The notes under the pieces are model-generated. The model saw nothing but the letters and a program-made list of their open reading frames with translations, was not told where the DNA came from and made no database searches. This document shows positions 52,601 to 63,905 of a DNA stretch of 64,000 nt, one piece after another; within the stretch, counting starts at the first letter, position 1, and each line of letters starts with the position of its first letter. The stretch covers positions 18,001-82,000 of the forward strand of contig CAJNOJ010000376.1 of the NCBI GenBank assembly GCA_905250025.1. Direction: 5' to 3'. This stretch comes from Adineta ricciae. Its lineage: Eukaryota > Rotifera > Eurotatoria > Adinetida > Adinetidae. A program made the position numbers and the translations under genes.

Positions 52601-54328
52601 TCAATCGAACCATATCCAATCAGCACTATTCACACGTTTATGCACAAGTCTTCTCCATTGGCTTCCACTTTCTATTAATTTGTTTATATCGTCACCCTGG
52701 CACATTTTTAAAAATGACAACTTCGTAAAACTATTAATTATATACTGCAACTTTGCCACTGACATTGTTAGATCTATTTCTAGCGCTTCTAGTTTTGAAA
52801 ACTTCGCGCATGACTCAAGAGCTCCTTCATTAGATCCAGAACACCATTTTAATTTGAATGACTTGATTTTTTCCAGATAAGCCATCCGGTCAGTACTTAG
52901 CTGCTTTTTACTAAATCCATATGATATGCCTAAAACTTCATGAAAGTTCTGTTCACACATTCGGATTGATAGTTGAGTCGGATGATATTTTAATATATCA
53001 AAGAATAAATCCGGATTGATGTAATCAAGAAATATCAAATGTTCGACAGTTGAAATATTTATCAGTCTACGCAATTGTTCATAAGTCATGTTACGATCTG
53101 TTTGGTATATAGATAACGATCGAACACGATCGAAGTGTAAATTGGACGGAAGATGATTTGTGTTAATCGAGTCTAAATGTAGAACCGGAACGCTAATTGC
53201 TGACGATGAACTTGTGGATGTTCGTTCATAGGGTACAAGATAGTTTAATTCTGGTTTGATGCATGGTAGGGTGTAAAGAAATACTCGATGGCCTGCTAAG
53301 TAATCGCAGTTGACAAACCATTTTTTGTCTCGTAACCAAAAGTCAGTTTTGTATGACTCTATGATGTTATTGTGAGGTTTGGAAACGATTCTGTCGTTAA
53401 TATAGAAAAAGAATCGAAAACGTTTTATATGAGGAACACAATTTTCAATCAGGTATCTCCAGTGATTACCGTCGATGTGTGATCCTTTAAATAGTTCACC
53501 TTCTAGTTCTAAATGATTCAATTGAGGTAAATATAAGCACTGTTTGAATAGTTGGTGAATATTCATCGACTCGGGAATGTCATGGAGCTTGAGAGTGATT
53601 AATGTTTCGATTGTTAATCTACAAACTTTACCAAAATCACAAGTAAACTTATGTATACTAAGTGACTTCATATTTGTTGTGTACAGTTGCAACCAAGTTA
53701 AATCATCAAAACTCATTCCATAAAATTCATAAAATTCAATAGTTGATTTTTCATTCGACAACGTCATATATTTTCTACTGAAAAAATCCAAGCCAACATT
53801 CCATGATAAAAACATCAGTGTCTTGATTTTAAACAGTAGAATGAAACGAAGCAGATTTAGACGTGAATCGGACATACTGTAGGAAGAATCATATTTTCGA
53901 TAGAGGATTAATGATAAATGTTTTAGGCGCTGAAAATTGGACAATTTGAAAACAAACGATTCCAGTTGGTCAACATCAGTACCTGTCAATGAGAGTAATT
54001 CAAGAGTTGAATAATATAAATTGAGTGGATATAAGGTCAAATATTGGTTCGTGTCAATGATGAGGTCTTCCCTAGAAGCCAATCTTAAAGATTTGACTTG
54101 TTGAATATATTTTGGTAATTGTTGAATTACTTCAAAGTGCCATATTCGTCTTAGAACTGATAAATCCAGGTAATATTGCTGGTATGTTTGTAGTAACGAT
54201 TGAAAATATGAATTAAGTTGTCGAAATGCATTGATGATTTCATGAAAATATAGATGATCGAAAACGACAAAGATTATTTCAGTTGGCAGATCTTCTATTC
54301 GTGAATTCAAAGTACGTCGAAGTGACAT
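52601..54328 (-). CDS. F-box protein, copy 2 (intact)
   Basis: 575 residues, single exon. The F-box is at residues ~11-45 (IEDLPTEIIFVVFDHLYFHE). The rest has spaced leucine-rich strands (LKHLSLILY, MKSLSIHKF, LNHLELEG, VRSLSIYQ, KLEALEIDL), an irregular LRR-like solenoid as in bdelloid F-box proteins. F-box proteins recruit targets to SCF ubiquitin ligases; the target here is unknown. It lies 190 bp upstream of the FAD gene on the same strand, as in copy 1. The reading frame is intact, unlike copy 1. Confidence 0.8.
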   Translation of the reverse strand: MSLRRTLNSRIEDLPTEIIFVVFDHLYFHEIINAFRQLNSYFQSLLQTYQQYYLDLSVLRRIWHFEVIQQLPKYIQQVKSLRLASREDLIIDTNQYLTLYPLNLYYSTLELLSLTGTDVDQLESFVFKLSNFQRLKHLSLILYRKYDSSYSMSDSRLNLLRFILLFKIKTLMFLSWNVGLDFFSRKYMTLSNEKSTIEFYEFYGMSFDDLTWLQLYTTNMKSLSIHKFTCDFGKVCRLTIETLITLKLHDIPESMNIHQLFKQCLYLPQLNHLELEGELFKGSHIDGNHWRYLIENCVPHIKRFRFFFYINDRIVSKPHNNIIESYKTDFWLRDKKWFVNCDYLAGHRVFLYTLPCIKPELNYLVPYERTSTSSSSAISVPVLHLDSINTNHLPSNLHFDRVRSLSIYQTDRNMTYEQLRRLINISTVEHLIFLDYINPDLFFDILKYHPTQLSIRMCEQNFHEVLGISYGFSKKQLSTDRMAYLEKIKSFKLKWCSGSNEGALESCAKFSKLEALEIDLTMSVAKLQYIINSFTKLSFLKMCQGDDINKLIESGSQWRRLVHKRVNSADWIWFD

Positions 54329-55206
54329 CGCATGTAATAAGCAGCAATAGTATGTGGAAAATGCCGTTTGTTTTCGGTTTATATAAGTTTGGCATGAGTC
54401 AATGTATGAAATTTGGCTTAACTGTTAAAAGACAAGGCTTATCTATTTCCAACTAAAAGCAGAAAGAAAAAAAACTGATAAGAGTAAATTTATTTTTTAA
54501 AAGAAAAGAAAATATATTCAAATATACACTTAAGATTTCTTTGGTCGTTTAGTCATCTTTCGTTAATATCTGTGCGCTGTTAGATGAGGACGTGGGTGAT
54601 GTTAAAAAGTTATGATTGGAATGGATGAAGTGTATTAAGTTTTATTTGGAGCCAGTGTGATTAGTGTTGGAGTGCATATCTGAGCCAATAAATCCCATCT
54701 CACGTGTATTATCGTTATTCGCGTTTTTTTCATAAGAAAATAGACAAATGTTAAATATTTCGACAGCGGAATGTTCAGCTTAAAAATTCTACGGGATTTT
54801 TTCGAATTCATAGATTAAATTGGAGAAAAATTTCAAGAAAACGTGTGAAAAATCACGTTGAAGGCGACTATAGCAGATTTCTAGTGTATCTGGTAGCCTA
54901 AAACCAATGTGGCGCGCAGGAAAAATTGCACATCTTGTAGAGCATGTTTTTCTTTATCGAACTGCCTGTATGACGAAAAAGACTATTGATTTTAGTTTTT
55001 GGAAGTGATGGGTCCTCATGCAGTTTGCCATGAGGATTCCAACTATGCCCTGGTGAAATATCGATGGTTTTTCGATAGACAGTCGACTTTTCGTTTTCAG
55101 CAAAATGCTCAGCGTAAAAAGCTCTACACACCCTGCAAGTCTCATCAAAGTCGGAGAGGGTCGTCGAATCCGCTCGTGGTTTCTCATGGACATGCCCTGA
55201 AGTTAG
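54329..55206. other. Spacer, copy 2, with extra 222 bp segment
   Basis: Homologous to 38800-39545. The extra segment from about 54668 to 54889 is bordered by TAGTG on both sides. Nothing coding is recognised. Confidence 0.45.
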
Positions 55207-55874
55207 ATGACGAAAAGGAGATTTGTTAAAGACGATTTTCTTTAAAAGAATCGATTAAAATCAGATTTATCTTTTCTTTACATGGGTGGAACTGTAATAA
55301 GAATTGGGTGTTCGATGCTTCATCATTTGATCGCATTTATTAACTTTGAATGCAAATCCATTGATGAATATGATTTGATTTGGTTCCAGGAACATAGAAA
55401 TTATACAAGATATCCATGAAACTTTTTCCACTAGAACAAGTATTCGCAAGCATTTATACTTGTGTACAAATAGAAACAGACGAGAGAATTCATTTTTAAC
55501 CCACCAGAATAATGCATGTATCCATTTAAATATAAAGTGAGCTTAAAATGCGGGTAAAATCGGATATTTCAGGCTCGTCACATAAGAATAAATGAAGAAT
55601 AGCATCCATCATTGTTCTGATGAAGGTTTGTTATGATAAACGTGAAAAGCATTGAAATCATTTCGCAGAAATTTTTATCTACTTTTCTGACAATGCAAGA
55701 GTAGCTACTTCCTTCGTTGTTATGACAACTACTATTAACACTTGTAAATGTTCTCATTCTGTGAAATGTTTCCAGTCAGTAAAATTAGTCATATACGTCA
55801 TGTTGGTTTTTTCTCGCCCACAGAAACTCTCTATAAAATGTGGCACCCTCTCTACTTCACACCATTCGATACCA
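55207..55874. other. 5' flank of the TauD-like gene, copy 2
   Basis: Homologous to 39546-40188, including the TATA-like box at 55832-55837. A frame open from 55722 into the gene is intronic or untranslated in my view, because copy 1 does not share it. Confidence 0.4.
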
Positions 55875-56648
55875 ATGGAAAACGATTTGTGTTACATCAT
55901 CGACTGTTCCAATGAGAACATCTCACTTTTTGCTGAACTACGAGATGAATTAATCAAGAATGGGTATGTGAAAGTGAAATGTGAAAATCTGCCGGATGGT
56001 GACTGCGACAAGGCTTGTCTGAATACAATTGCCGCTGTGGGTGGTGTATGTTGTCCATATGACGATGATTCAGAGTCATTCATCTGGCCCGTGAAAGTAC
56101 TTGAACTTGATTCGCCTGAATCGCATTTGCAAGCTTCGCAACTTGACCGAGAACTAGTCCTCCACACGGACTGTTCTTATGAGCACGATGCACCCCATTT
56201 CGTTGCTCTCTATGTCGTTCAATGTGATCGCAGCGAACGTGGCGGCAAATTTCAGATGGTACGCACACAAGAAATTATCGATAAATTATCGCCGGAAACT
56301 AAACGTCTGTTACGTGATGAAACATACAAGATTAATGTTCCACCAGATTTTCGTAAAGGCAACATTGAATATATATGTGGTTCGATTTTATTGAACGGCG
56401 AGAAGCACATTCGATATCGCCGTGACATTATTGATAAAAGTCGTTTGAAAGAAGAATCAGCAGAGAAACAAGCAGCAATAGCCGAACTCAACTCAATTAT
56501 ACTCTCTGAAAATCAATTGCACGTGTTTCAGCCGAAGTTAGAAAATAATATGATGGTTCTATTCGACAATCGTCGTTTTCTACATGGCCGAACGAAAATT
56601 CAAGACCTTGAACGATATCTGCTGCGTGTTCGTTTTAATTTAAGTTAA
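55875..56648 (+). CDS. TauD/TfdA-type dioxygenase, copy 2
   Basis: 257 residues, same length as copy 1, starting at the ATG in the same place. The HxD, distal His and Arg positions are all kept. About six amino-acid changes from copy 1 (including N6-K10 region, NTEYIRG to NIEYICG); most nucleotide changes are silent, showing that both copies have been under selection. Function as for copy 1. Confidence 0.78.
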   Translation: MENDLCYIIDCSNENISLFAELRDELIKNGYVKVKCENLPDGDCDKACLNTIAAVGGVCCPYDDDSESFIWPVKVLELDSPESHLQASQLDRELVLHTDCSYEHDAPHFVALYVVQCDRSERGGKFQMVRTQEIIDKLSPETKRLLRDETYKINVPPDFRKGNIEYICGSILLNGEKHIRYRRDIIDKSRLKEESAEKQAAIAELNSIILSENQLHVFQPKLENNMMVLFDNRRFLHGRTKIQDLERYLLRVRFNLS

Positions 56649-56684
56649 ATTTTTTGCACGTACAAACTGTGACTACTGAAAATC

Positions 56685-56690
56685 AATAAA
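56685..56690 (+). terminator. Poly(A) signal after TauD-like gene, copy 2
   Basis: AATAAA 36 bp after the stop. Confidence 0.4.
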
Positions 56691-56800
56691 CATTTCTTTT
56701 TTGTTCGTTCTGGTAATAAACAATAACGTGAATGCAAAGAATGAAAAACATCCTTCGACGCGTCGTAGGTTGAGAAAGAAGTTTGTTCTATCAAAACTAA

Positions 56801-57852
56801 ATGATTGGATTGAAAACTCGGTAGGTTGAATTGTGAATTGCTCACGTGTCTCACTGTAATCAACTCTGCTTACATTTAGTAAAATCAGACTCTTCATCTT
56901 TTTCGCTGTATGTATCGGCATTTTCCTAGTTATATTTGCCATCACAAACAATTCTAAAAGATTGCTTTGTAACATCGTAGAAAATTCAATTTCAAATGCA
57001 AGTCAAACTAAATGGAAGAAGAATAGACTCGTTATCGTTCCAGCAATATTCTTAGAAATCGATTGGGGAAGGCCACTGACTTGGCCTCCTTGGTTAATCG
57101 ATGGTCTTGATTTATTTAAGAAGAATCATTCACGGCCGTATGACATTTATTTATATCAACGCATCGATTCAAGTTCCAGAGCACCGTTCAATTGGCCATA
57201 TTGTCAAAATGTTCATGAAGAAACAGGTGTTTATTTAAAGTTTATATACGACTTTTATCATGATTTACCTGATAAGATGTTATTTGTACACGGCGAACCG
57301 GAGCGGCATTCTGTTTCTCCCATTCAAGCAGCGCAATGTATTCGTGACGATGTTTTTTATACAAGCGTGAATACAGTTTGGTGGGGGAAACGACCTTGGA
57401 CGGCGCCAAATCCTGATCCAATTGATAATATAACGCTACTATATAAGTGTGCAAAGCGCCTCTTGAGTTTGTTTGGCTTTGACAGTGAAGCTCAATTAAA
57501 TCCGGCAAATAAGAAGCCAGAGGATTCGAGTATTTATTCAACCATGTGTTGTGCACAATTTTACGTCAGAAAAGAACGTATTCACCATTATACATACGAA
57601 CAATGGTCCGCAGCTTACAATGCCAGTCTGGAACCATACTGTACGTCGCCACTCGATCGTCAAATTCCAAGAAAACCCGGAGTGAAATCGTTTGGAAGTA
57701 GTTTTGAATTTCTTTGGCACATCATTCTTGGACTTGAATCATCTGATATGCCTGAACCGAAAGCAAAGACAACTTCCGATCTGTGCCATCTATTTCGTTC
57801 ATCATGTGCTGGAACCCTATGCAATACCGCATTCACTAGAAATATATTCTAG
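56801..57852 (+). CDS. DUF3431-like type II membrane protein, copy 2 (two exons)
   Basis: Exons 56801-56820 and 56880-57852, intron 59 bp with a GTAGGT donor and TACATTTAG acceptor. The splice structure is the same as copy 1, which argues that the tiny first exon is real. 330 residues, a single N-terminal TM, and the same conserved YHDLPDKMLFVHG block. Around a dozen amino-acid differences from copy 1, no lesion. Confidence 0.6.
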
Positions 57853-58186
57853 TATTTATGTATTGTATGACTAAGAGTGTTTTTTTTTAATCTTTTTTTG
57901 TTAATCATTTTTTGACAAAAGAGATCGGCACTGCTTACCATTGTTGCTTTCTCTTTGTTGTCGACAAAATCCTCATATCAGTGAGTGTTGTTGTATCTCG
58001 ATTAAAAAAAAAGAACATTTGCTGATATAGGAAAAAGGTAACGAATTTAACTAATAAGACCAAATGCTTATGCCATATGTTCAATCAGCACGGAAATGCT
58101 GATATGAATTTTATATTGATTACATGAAAGTCAGTCGGTTTCAGTGCAATTTGAAAAAAAATCTATTCACACACATATAGAAAAGT
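57853..58186. other. Spacer before the receptor gene, copy 2
   Basis: T-rich; no gene; homologous to 42172-42504. Confidence 0.4.
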
Positions 58187-61100
58187 ATGGATATTCTGCA
58201 TCTTTTGATTTATTTTACATTACTCAATAGATTCTTTGCGCAACAGTCGGTGTTTCATTCTCATCAGCCCGCATTATTCACTTTCGGATTCGATTGCCTT
58301 TATGCTTACTTGATTGATGATGAACAGTATCGTGGCACCACTAGCGACGTAACTTATCATCTCATTCCGTACTGTCGACGACCAGCTCACGACGAAGAAT
58401 TGAAATTCGAGTCCTCCTCTATTTCATCCAGCAATGTGTATAACAGCGTAACGTTTCATGATTTATACAAAAGTAATGTCACTTCGGAACAATTACTTGA
58501 TTGGAAGGCACCGATCGATCTAATTGAACATTATCTAGCGAAAAGTACAGACTCGATGACCGTGTTTTACAATTGTTCGTTGCCATGGTTTGGGTCTAGA
58601 TGTCAATACAGGTTTGCAAACGAATCAGCATCATCATTTAGTGACATTGTTCGACTAAATTTCTTGACGCGATTATCCATTTCGAACGGAGCTCCAACTG
58701 GTCTCGACGTTAACACATGTTATCCGTTTTTACCAAAATGTTTTCCTAATCCTACACCAATCTGTCTCGATTGGCGTCAGATTTGTGATGGAAACGTTGA
58801 TTGTGTTAGCGGTGACGATGAACAATATTGTCAAGTGCTGGAAACGAATGAATGTCCCAGCGACAGTTATCGATGTCACTATAGTGGTGAATGTGTGCCC
58901 TTAACATTTGTACAAGATGAACGCAATAATGCTGAGTGTCTTGATGGAACTGATGAAACAGAAATCTATACAGAAGCTAGTGGTAGTCTTGGAATTTTAT
59001 GCTATACGGTTCCAACGTTTCGATGTGAGGAACACACTAGTCGATTTCAATATTCTTTTCAATGTGGCGACGGCCAATACATTCCTTTTCATCGGATTGA
59101 TTCATTACCAACTACCAAGTGTCATAATGGTCGACATATACGATTCGCGCTACACAGCGACGATGTATCTTTCAGTATTCTGAATGAAGTTCTGAATCAG
59201 TTTTACAACTCTACATTGAGTTCAACGATGCTCATTCTCAATCAAACGCTGATAGATCCCCACGCAAGATATTCGATCGTTCCGTGTCCATCTCCTGGTA
59301 GCAAATGTTTATCAGAATGGTTTTTCAAGGCTCTATTACCTCCAATATATTCTATGTTCTACTTTCTCTACCTACCCGATCGATTATTTCAAGATTTCTA
59401 TTATGTTGTTGAACCAGATTTCATTTGTGTTCGCACAGAAAAGTGTCCTGGATTGATCAGACATGTTACAGATATTGGGTTAAATAGCGTCGGACTCGCT
59501 TGTTGCTCTATCGGTCAGCTGTTGAATGAGTCGTTAATTAGTACAGAAAAAGTAGACATAGCTTTGCGTGAATTATTAAATTATTGTTCAACAACTGCAA
59601 ACGAGCAAACATGCTCTCATTCTTCGCTCTTTTACTGTCCATTATCAAAGAAATGTATTTCAAAACATCGCCTTATTGACGGTATCTCCGATTGTTATTT
59701 CAATGAGGATGAAACATATTCAGCGTGTCGATTTAATGACACACAACGATTTATTTGTACATCTGAACCCAACAAATGTTTATCACCAATAGCATTATTT
59801 AACGGTAGAAAGGAATGCAGAGCTGGAGAAGATGAGTTGAATGAACATCAACGAGATGTTCTCAACGGATACGTGCCAGTTAGTCTTGTATGTGACAATA
59901 AACTTCATCCATTGTTACAAAGCGCAAACGAAACTGATGAAACCAATTGTGAACTTTGGCCATGTAGTAATCCTTATACCCAGTGTGACGGTTATCAACA
60001 TTGTCGGAATCTTTCCGATGAATACAACTGTCCTCGAATGCAATATACCATAAGTGAAGACAAATGTTCCAAAACAATACTTACAGGTCTGTTTTGTAAG
60101 CGAATACTAAATTTAATGGAAGAAAAATTCAATGCCGAAATAATCTATACTGAACATCACGACTCTCTGCAAAATATTACAAATAAGAACGTCACAAAAT
60201 GTTCCGCACAACCTTCATGCTTCACCCTATACACAATATGTAACTTCTATTCACCACCAACATCAACTATCAATTTATGTATGACAACAGATAAACTCTT
60301 CTGTTTTTGGGAGCATTTATACTGGATATCAATATTTAAAACACATGTTTGTCCTTTCAGTTTGGCCAGTGTTGATACTAAAGCACAGAAAGAATCGTTT
60401 TTCACGCCATCACATATGGGTAATTTCCCATCACTATCGACAACAACAATGTCCAAGAAAAATCGCTCGAATATCAAATCACCTACTAAGATCTCACCAC
60501 CAAACAGAAACCTTGAAAACTGGTACTGTAATCGAGGGATTCTCGTTTGGTTCAATTATAATCAATCCAGAAAGTGTCTCTGTTCGCCAAGCTACTTCGG
60601 TGATCGATGTCAATGGCAAAATCAACGTGTGAGTTTAACGTTACAACTAGAGTATCGCACCGATGCTTTTATCAACATCGTGTTTCAACTTGTTATCATG
60701 CTTCTCGACGAACAACGACGAATTACATCGTATCACGAACAAATTCTCTATATTCCAAAACAAGACTGTGGCAGAAAATATAATATTTATTTACTCTATC
60801 CAACGAAGCCAAAGAACCTTTCTGCAAACTACTTTATACATGTCGATGTGTTCAACAAAATCACATTGACTTATTTAGCCAGTTGGCATTTACCTATTCC
60901 ATTTCCATTTCTACCAGTCAATCGAATTGCAAGTCGCTTCTTCATACCAACCGCATCGATCATTTCTAGACCATGTCCTTTAGTCTGCGGTGAACATGGT
61001 CAATGTGTTCAATATGCGAATGGAAATCGCTTGTACTTTTGTCAATGCGAACAAGGCTATTCTGGTTTATCATGTGATATAAAGCATCAGTGTGCTTGTT

Positions 61101-62890
61101 CATCTAACTCTATTTGTCTATTTTCATCGATTTGTGTTTGTCCAGTGACTAAATTCGGTTCGAGATGTTATCTCAATCGTTCCATCTGTCGAATAAACCC
61201 ATGTCAAAATCATGGCGACTGTGTGCCTGTTGACGATCGAATCGAATTCAACAAGTTTATCTGTTTATGCAAGCAGAATTTCTACGGACCGGTATGTGAA
61301 TATCAAAAAAATCGAATTGATATTCAATTTGACAACAACAAACTCAATCTCATGCCATTTATCTACATCCATTTCGTCACCGCTTCTGAACTTCAGCATC
61401 ATCAACAAACAACACAATTGAAAAAGATAAATATTGGACAGAATTTTGTCACAGTTTATGCCAGCTACTCATTTCACCTGGCGTTCATCGAGTTGCCTGA
61501 TCATACATATTTCTTAATCATATCGAGAGAGAAATCCATCGATGCCGAACATGTTCAAACAAAGGTAGTGATGAATCATCGATGTCCTAATCTCACTCAA
61601 TTAACAAATTCAACTTTTGCCAATGACTTATTTCTTCATCGTGTGAAGTTTTACCCTCTGTTATGTCGACAGAATCAAAATCTCAAATGTTTTCATGACG
61701 AAAAACATATGTGCATTTGTGATTTGGATCGTTTCTCCAATTGCTTTACATTCAATACTTCGTCGTCACACGACTGCCAAGGAGGGAATATTTGCGAACA
61801 TGGTGGCCAGTGTTTTCAAGATAATTCGAAATGTCCCGTTCAATCAGTCTGTTCGTGTTCAGAATGTCACTATGGAACGAAATGTCAATTCTCAACAGAA
61901 CGTTTCGTCTTTTCACTTGACTCAATTCTCACTTACCATATTCAACAGAATGTATCAATTAATCAACAATTAATTATTATTAAAATATGTATTTTCATCA
62001 CAACAGTCATGCTTGCCTTTGGATTGGTCAATGGTGTGTTGTCTGTTACAGCATTTCGTATGAAAGGCATTAATCAAACTGGTTGTAACGTGTATCTTCT
62101 AGTTTCATCTTGGAATTCGTTGGCTTTAATCATTATCTTCTATGCGAAGTTTTGGCATTTACTTTTCGCACAGATGGCATTGATAACGAATAAACTTTAT
62201 TTAACGGCAAATTGCATACTGTCCGATATGTTGATGAATGTTCTCATTACAAGTAATGACTGGCTTTACGGATGCGTTGCAATCGAACGAGTCTTTACTG
62301 TTTCCAAAGGTGTCAAATTTAATCAAGCCAAAAGTAAAACGTTTGCCAAATGGATTAGTTTGTGTGTATATTTAATGACAATTTTAACACGTATTCAAGA
62401 TCCTCTTCATCGTCGTTTGATAGATGATACTGACGTTGATCAACAACGAACATGGTGCATTGTTCAATATTCCACGGCTATGAAGATGTTCAATCTTTTC
62501 ATTACTTTTTTCCATTTTTTCGCACCTTTTTCGATTAATTTCATCTCAACAGTTGTCATTATCATTTTGATCGCTCGCTCACGTTCAACGACTCAGCGTC
62601 AAACAACATTTAAAAATCATCTCAAACAACAATTCCACAAATTCAAACATCATCTGATTGCCTTATCCGTTGTGTTCATTTTAACGCTACCGCGTCTCGT
62701 CATTTCAATGATTAGTGGATGTATGAAGTCATCAACAGGCCCGTGGCTATTTCTTCTTGGTTATTTCATGTCATTTATTCCGTCTATGATGACATTTGTC
62801 GTTTTCATATTAACAGCGCAGAAATACAAACAACAATTTCGTACGACCATGCAACAAACTATTCGACAAATTCGCACTCGTTTTACTTGA
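58187..62890 (+). CDS. LDLa/EGF-repeat 7TM receptor, copy 2
   Basis: 1567 residues, exactly as long as copy 1 and intact, with the same order: signal peptide, LDLa modules, Thr-rich linker, three EGF modules, 7TM. Differences are uneven. The first ~110 residues differ at about one in five positions, the LDLa region at 520-670 has only two or three changes, the linker near 690-790 varies again, and the EGF/7TM part is nearly constant. All cysteines of the LDLa and EGF modules that I checked are kept, so both proteins should fold. The fast N-terminus may be where ligand specificity differs. Confidence 0.88.
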   Translation: MDILHLLIYFTLLNRFFAQQSVFHSHQPALFTFGFDCLYAYLIDDEQYRGTTSDVTYHLIPYCRRPAHDEELKFESSSISSSNVYNSVTFHDLYKSNVTSEQLLDWKAPIDLIEHYLAKSTDSMTVFYNCSLPWFGSRCQYRFANESASSFSDIVRLNFLTRLSISNGAPTGLDVNTCYPFLPKCFPNPTPICLDWRQICDGNVDCVSGDDEQYCQVLETNECPSDSYRCHYSGECVPLTFVQDERNNAECLDGTDETEIYTEASGSLGILCYTVPTFRCEEHTSRFQYSFQCGDGQYIPFHRIDSLPTTKCHNGRHIRFALHSDDVSFSILNEVLNQFYNSTLSSTMLILNQTLIDPHARYSIVPCPSPGSKCLSEWFFKALLPPIYSMFYFLYLPDRLFQDFYYVVEPDFICVRTEKCPGLIRHVTDIGLNSVGLACCSIGQLLNESLISTEKVDIALRELLNYCSTTANEQTCSHSSLFYCPLSKKCISKHRLIDGISDCYFNEDETYSACRFNDTQRFICTSEPNKCLSPIALFNGRKECRAGEDELNEHQRDVLNGYVPVSLVCDNKLHPLLQSANETDETNCELWPCSNPYTQCDGYQHCRNLSDEYNCPRMQYTISEDKCSKTILTGLFCKRILNLMEEKFNAEIIYTEHHDSLQNITNKNVTKCSAQPSCFTLYTICNFYSPPTSTINLCMTTDKLFCFWEHLYWISIFKTHVCPFSLASVDTKAQKESFFTPSHMGNFPSLSTTTMSKKNRSNIKSPTKISPPNRNLENWYCNRGILVWFNYNQSRKCLCSPSYFGDRCQWQNQRVSLTLQLEYRTDAFINIVFQLVIMLLDEQRRITSYHEQILYIPKQDCGRKYNIYLLYPTKPKNLSANYFIHVDVFNKITLTYLASWHLPIPFPFLPVNRIASRFFIPTASIISRPCPLVCGEHGQCVQYANGNRLYFCQCEQGYSGLSCDIKHQCACSSNSICLFSSICVCPVTKFGSRCYLNRSICRINPCQNHGDCVPVDDRIEFNKFICLCKQNFYGPVCEYQKNRIDIQFDNNKLNLMPFIYIHFVTASELQHHQQTTQLKKINIGQNFVTVYASYSFHLAFIELPDHTYFLIISREKSIDAEHVQTKVVMNHRCPNLTQLTNSTFANDLFLHRVKFYPLLCRQNQNLKCFHDEKHMCICDLDRFSNCFTFNTSSSHDCQGGNICEHGGQCFQDNSKCPVQSVCSCSECHYGTKCQFSTERFVFSLDSILTYHIQQNVSINQQLIIIKICIFITTVMLAFGLVNGVLSVTAFRMKGINQTGCNVYLLVSSWNSLALIIIFYAKFWHLLFAQMALITNKLYLTANCILSDMLMNVLITSNDWLYGCVAIERVFTVSKGVKFNQAKSKTFAKWISLCVYLMTILTRIQDPLHRRLIDDTDVDQQRTWCIVQYSTAMKMFNLFITFFHFFAPFSINFISTVVIIILIARSRSTTQRQTTFKNHLKQQFHKFKHHLIALSVVFILTLPRLVISMISGCMKSSTGPWLFLLGYFMSFIPSMMTFVVFILTAQKYKQQFRTTMQQTIRQIRTRFT

Positions 62891-63905
62891 TTAATCAACT
62901 AGATGCTTAAAATGTATTTTGCTTTGCTCGTGATGCCTCTCTATACATAACATTATATGTGAATATTTATTGAAAAATAAACATCTGCAATATTAATTTG
63001 TTCGTTCGACAAAGAATCAATTCGAAAATGAGTTTATCACCCTTGAAAGTTACCCTTCATACAAATTTAACCATTCTTCAACCAGTTTTTTTTGCATAAT
63101 CCTCTGTTCGATATTACCCATTGTATTGATATTGACTGTGTAGTAACATGTGGCGTTTTGCGAATAACTATTGAAAGCCCGGTATCTCATTTACCCTCTG
63201 AGAAAATCCAAACACATAACGAAACTGTTTCGATTTATCATAGATGTTGTACTACCATTGCAACAACTGATTATATTGTGTACTTACATTCAGTCGATAA
63301 CCAGTCGTACCATTTTGAAATTGGATATCATATCTCACTATGATGCGTGATTTATACATAATTTGATTGTAACGAATGAAGAAGGCATAGCAGAAGGCAG
63401 TCATAACATTGCAGCAATTTTCTTCCTCTCGATCACTAACAACCACTATCCGATGTTGAAGTTCGAACGGGAGAAACTGTAACATAAATCAATGCAAGTA
63501 TTAATTAGCGAAGGGAGAGAGAGTGCGAGAAAGATTGTTCCTTCGAGTGAAGTGTTGTGATATACTTCTGTTTCCACAAATTCTAATTTCTTGTATAGTC
63601 CAATGGCTAATTTCATGCATAACAAAGCGTTTCTTAATTCATGTGTGGTGAGTATGCGGTAAAACTCATCTTAGAAAGGACGAACATGACTCAGAAAATA
63701 AATCGCCATACAATGGAATTGCGACATCTATCCGATCATATTCGACATGTGCATATTCTCTCATATACTTCATATTTGATTTACTACATCCCGTTTTCTG
63801 AGGAAAATATCGAAAAATACAATCATGTTAATCTAGATTCCTAAATTCGAATAAATATAACAAACGACGAAGTAAAACTGAAAAAGAGTTTTAGTTTATG
63901 TCATG
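62891..63905. other. Spacer between receptor and GEVED gene, copy 2
   Basis: Homologous to 47209-48221; no gene accepted. Confidence 0.4.
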
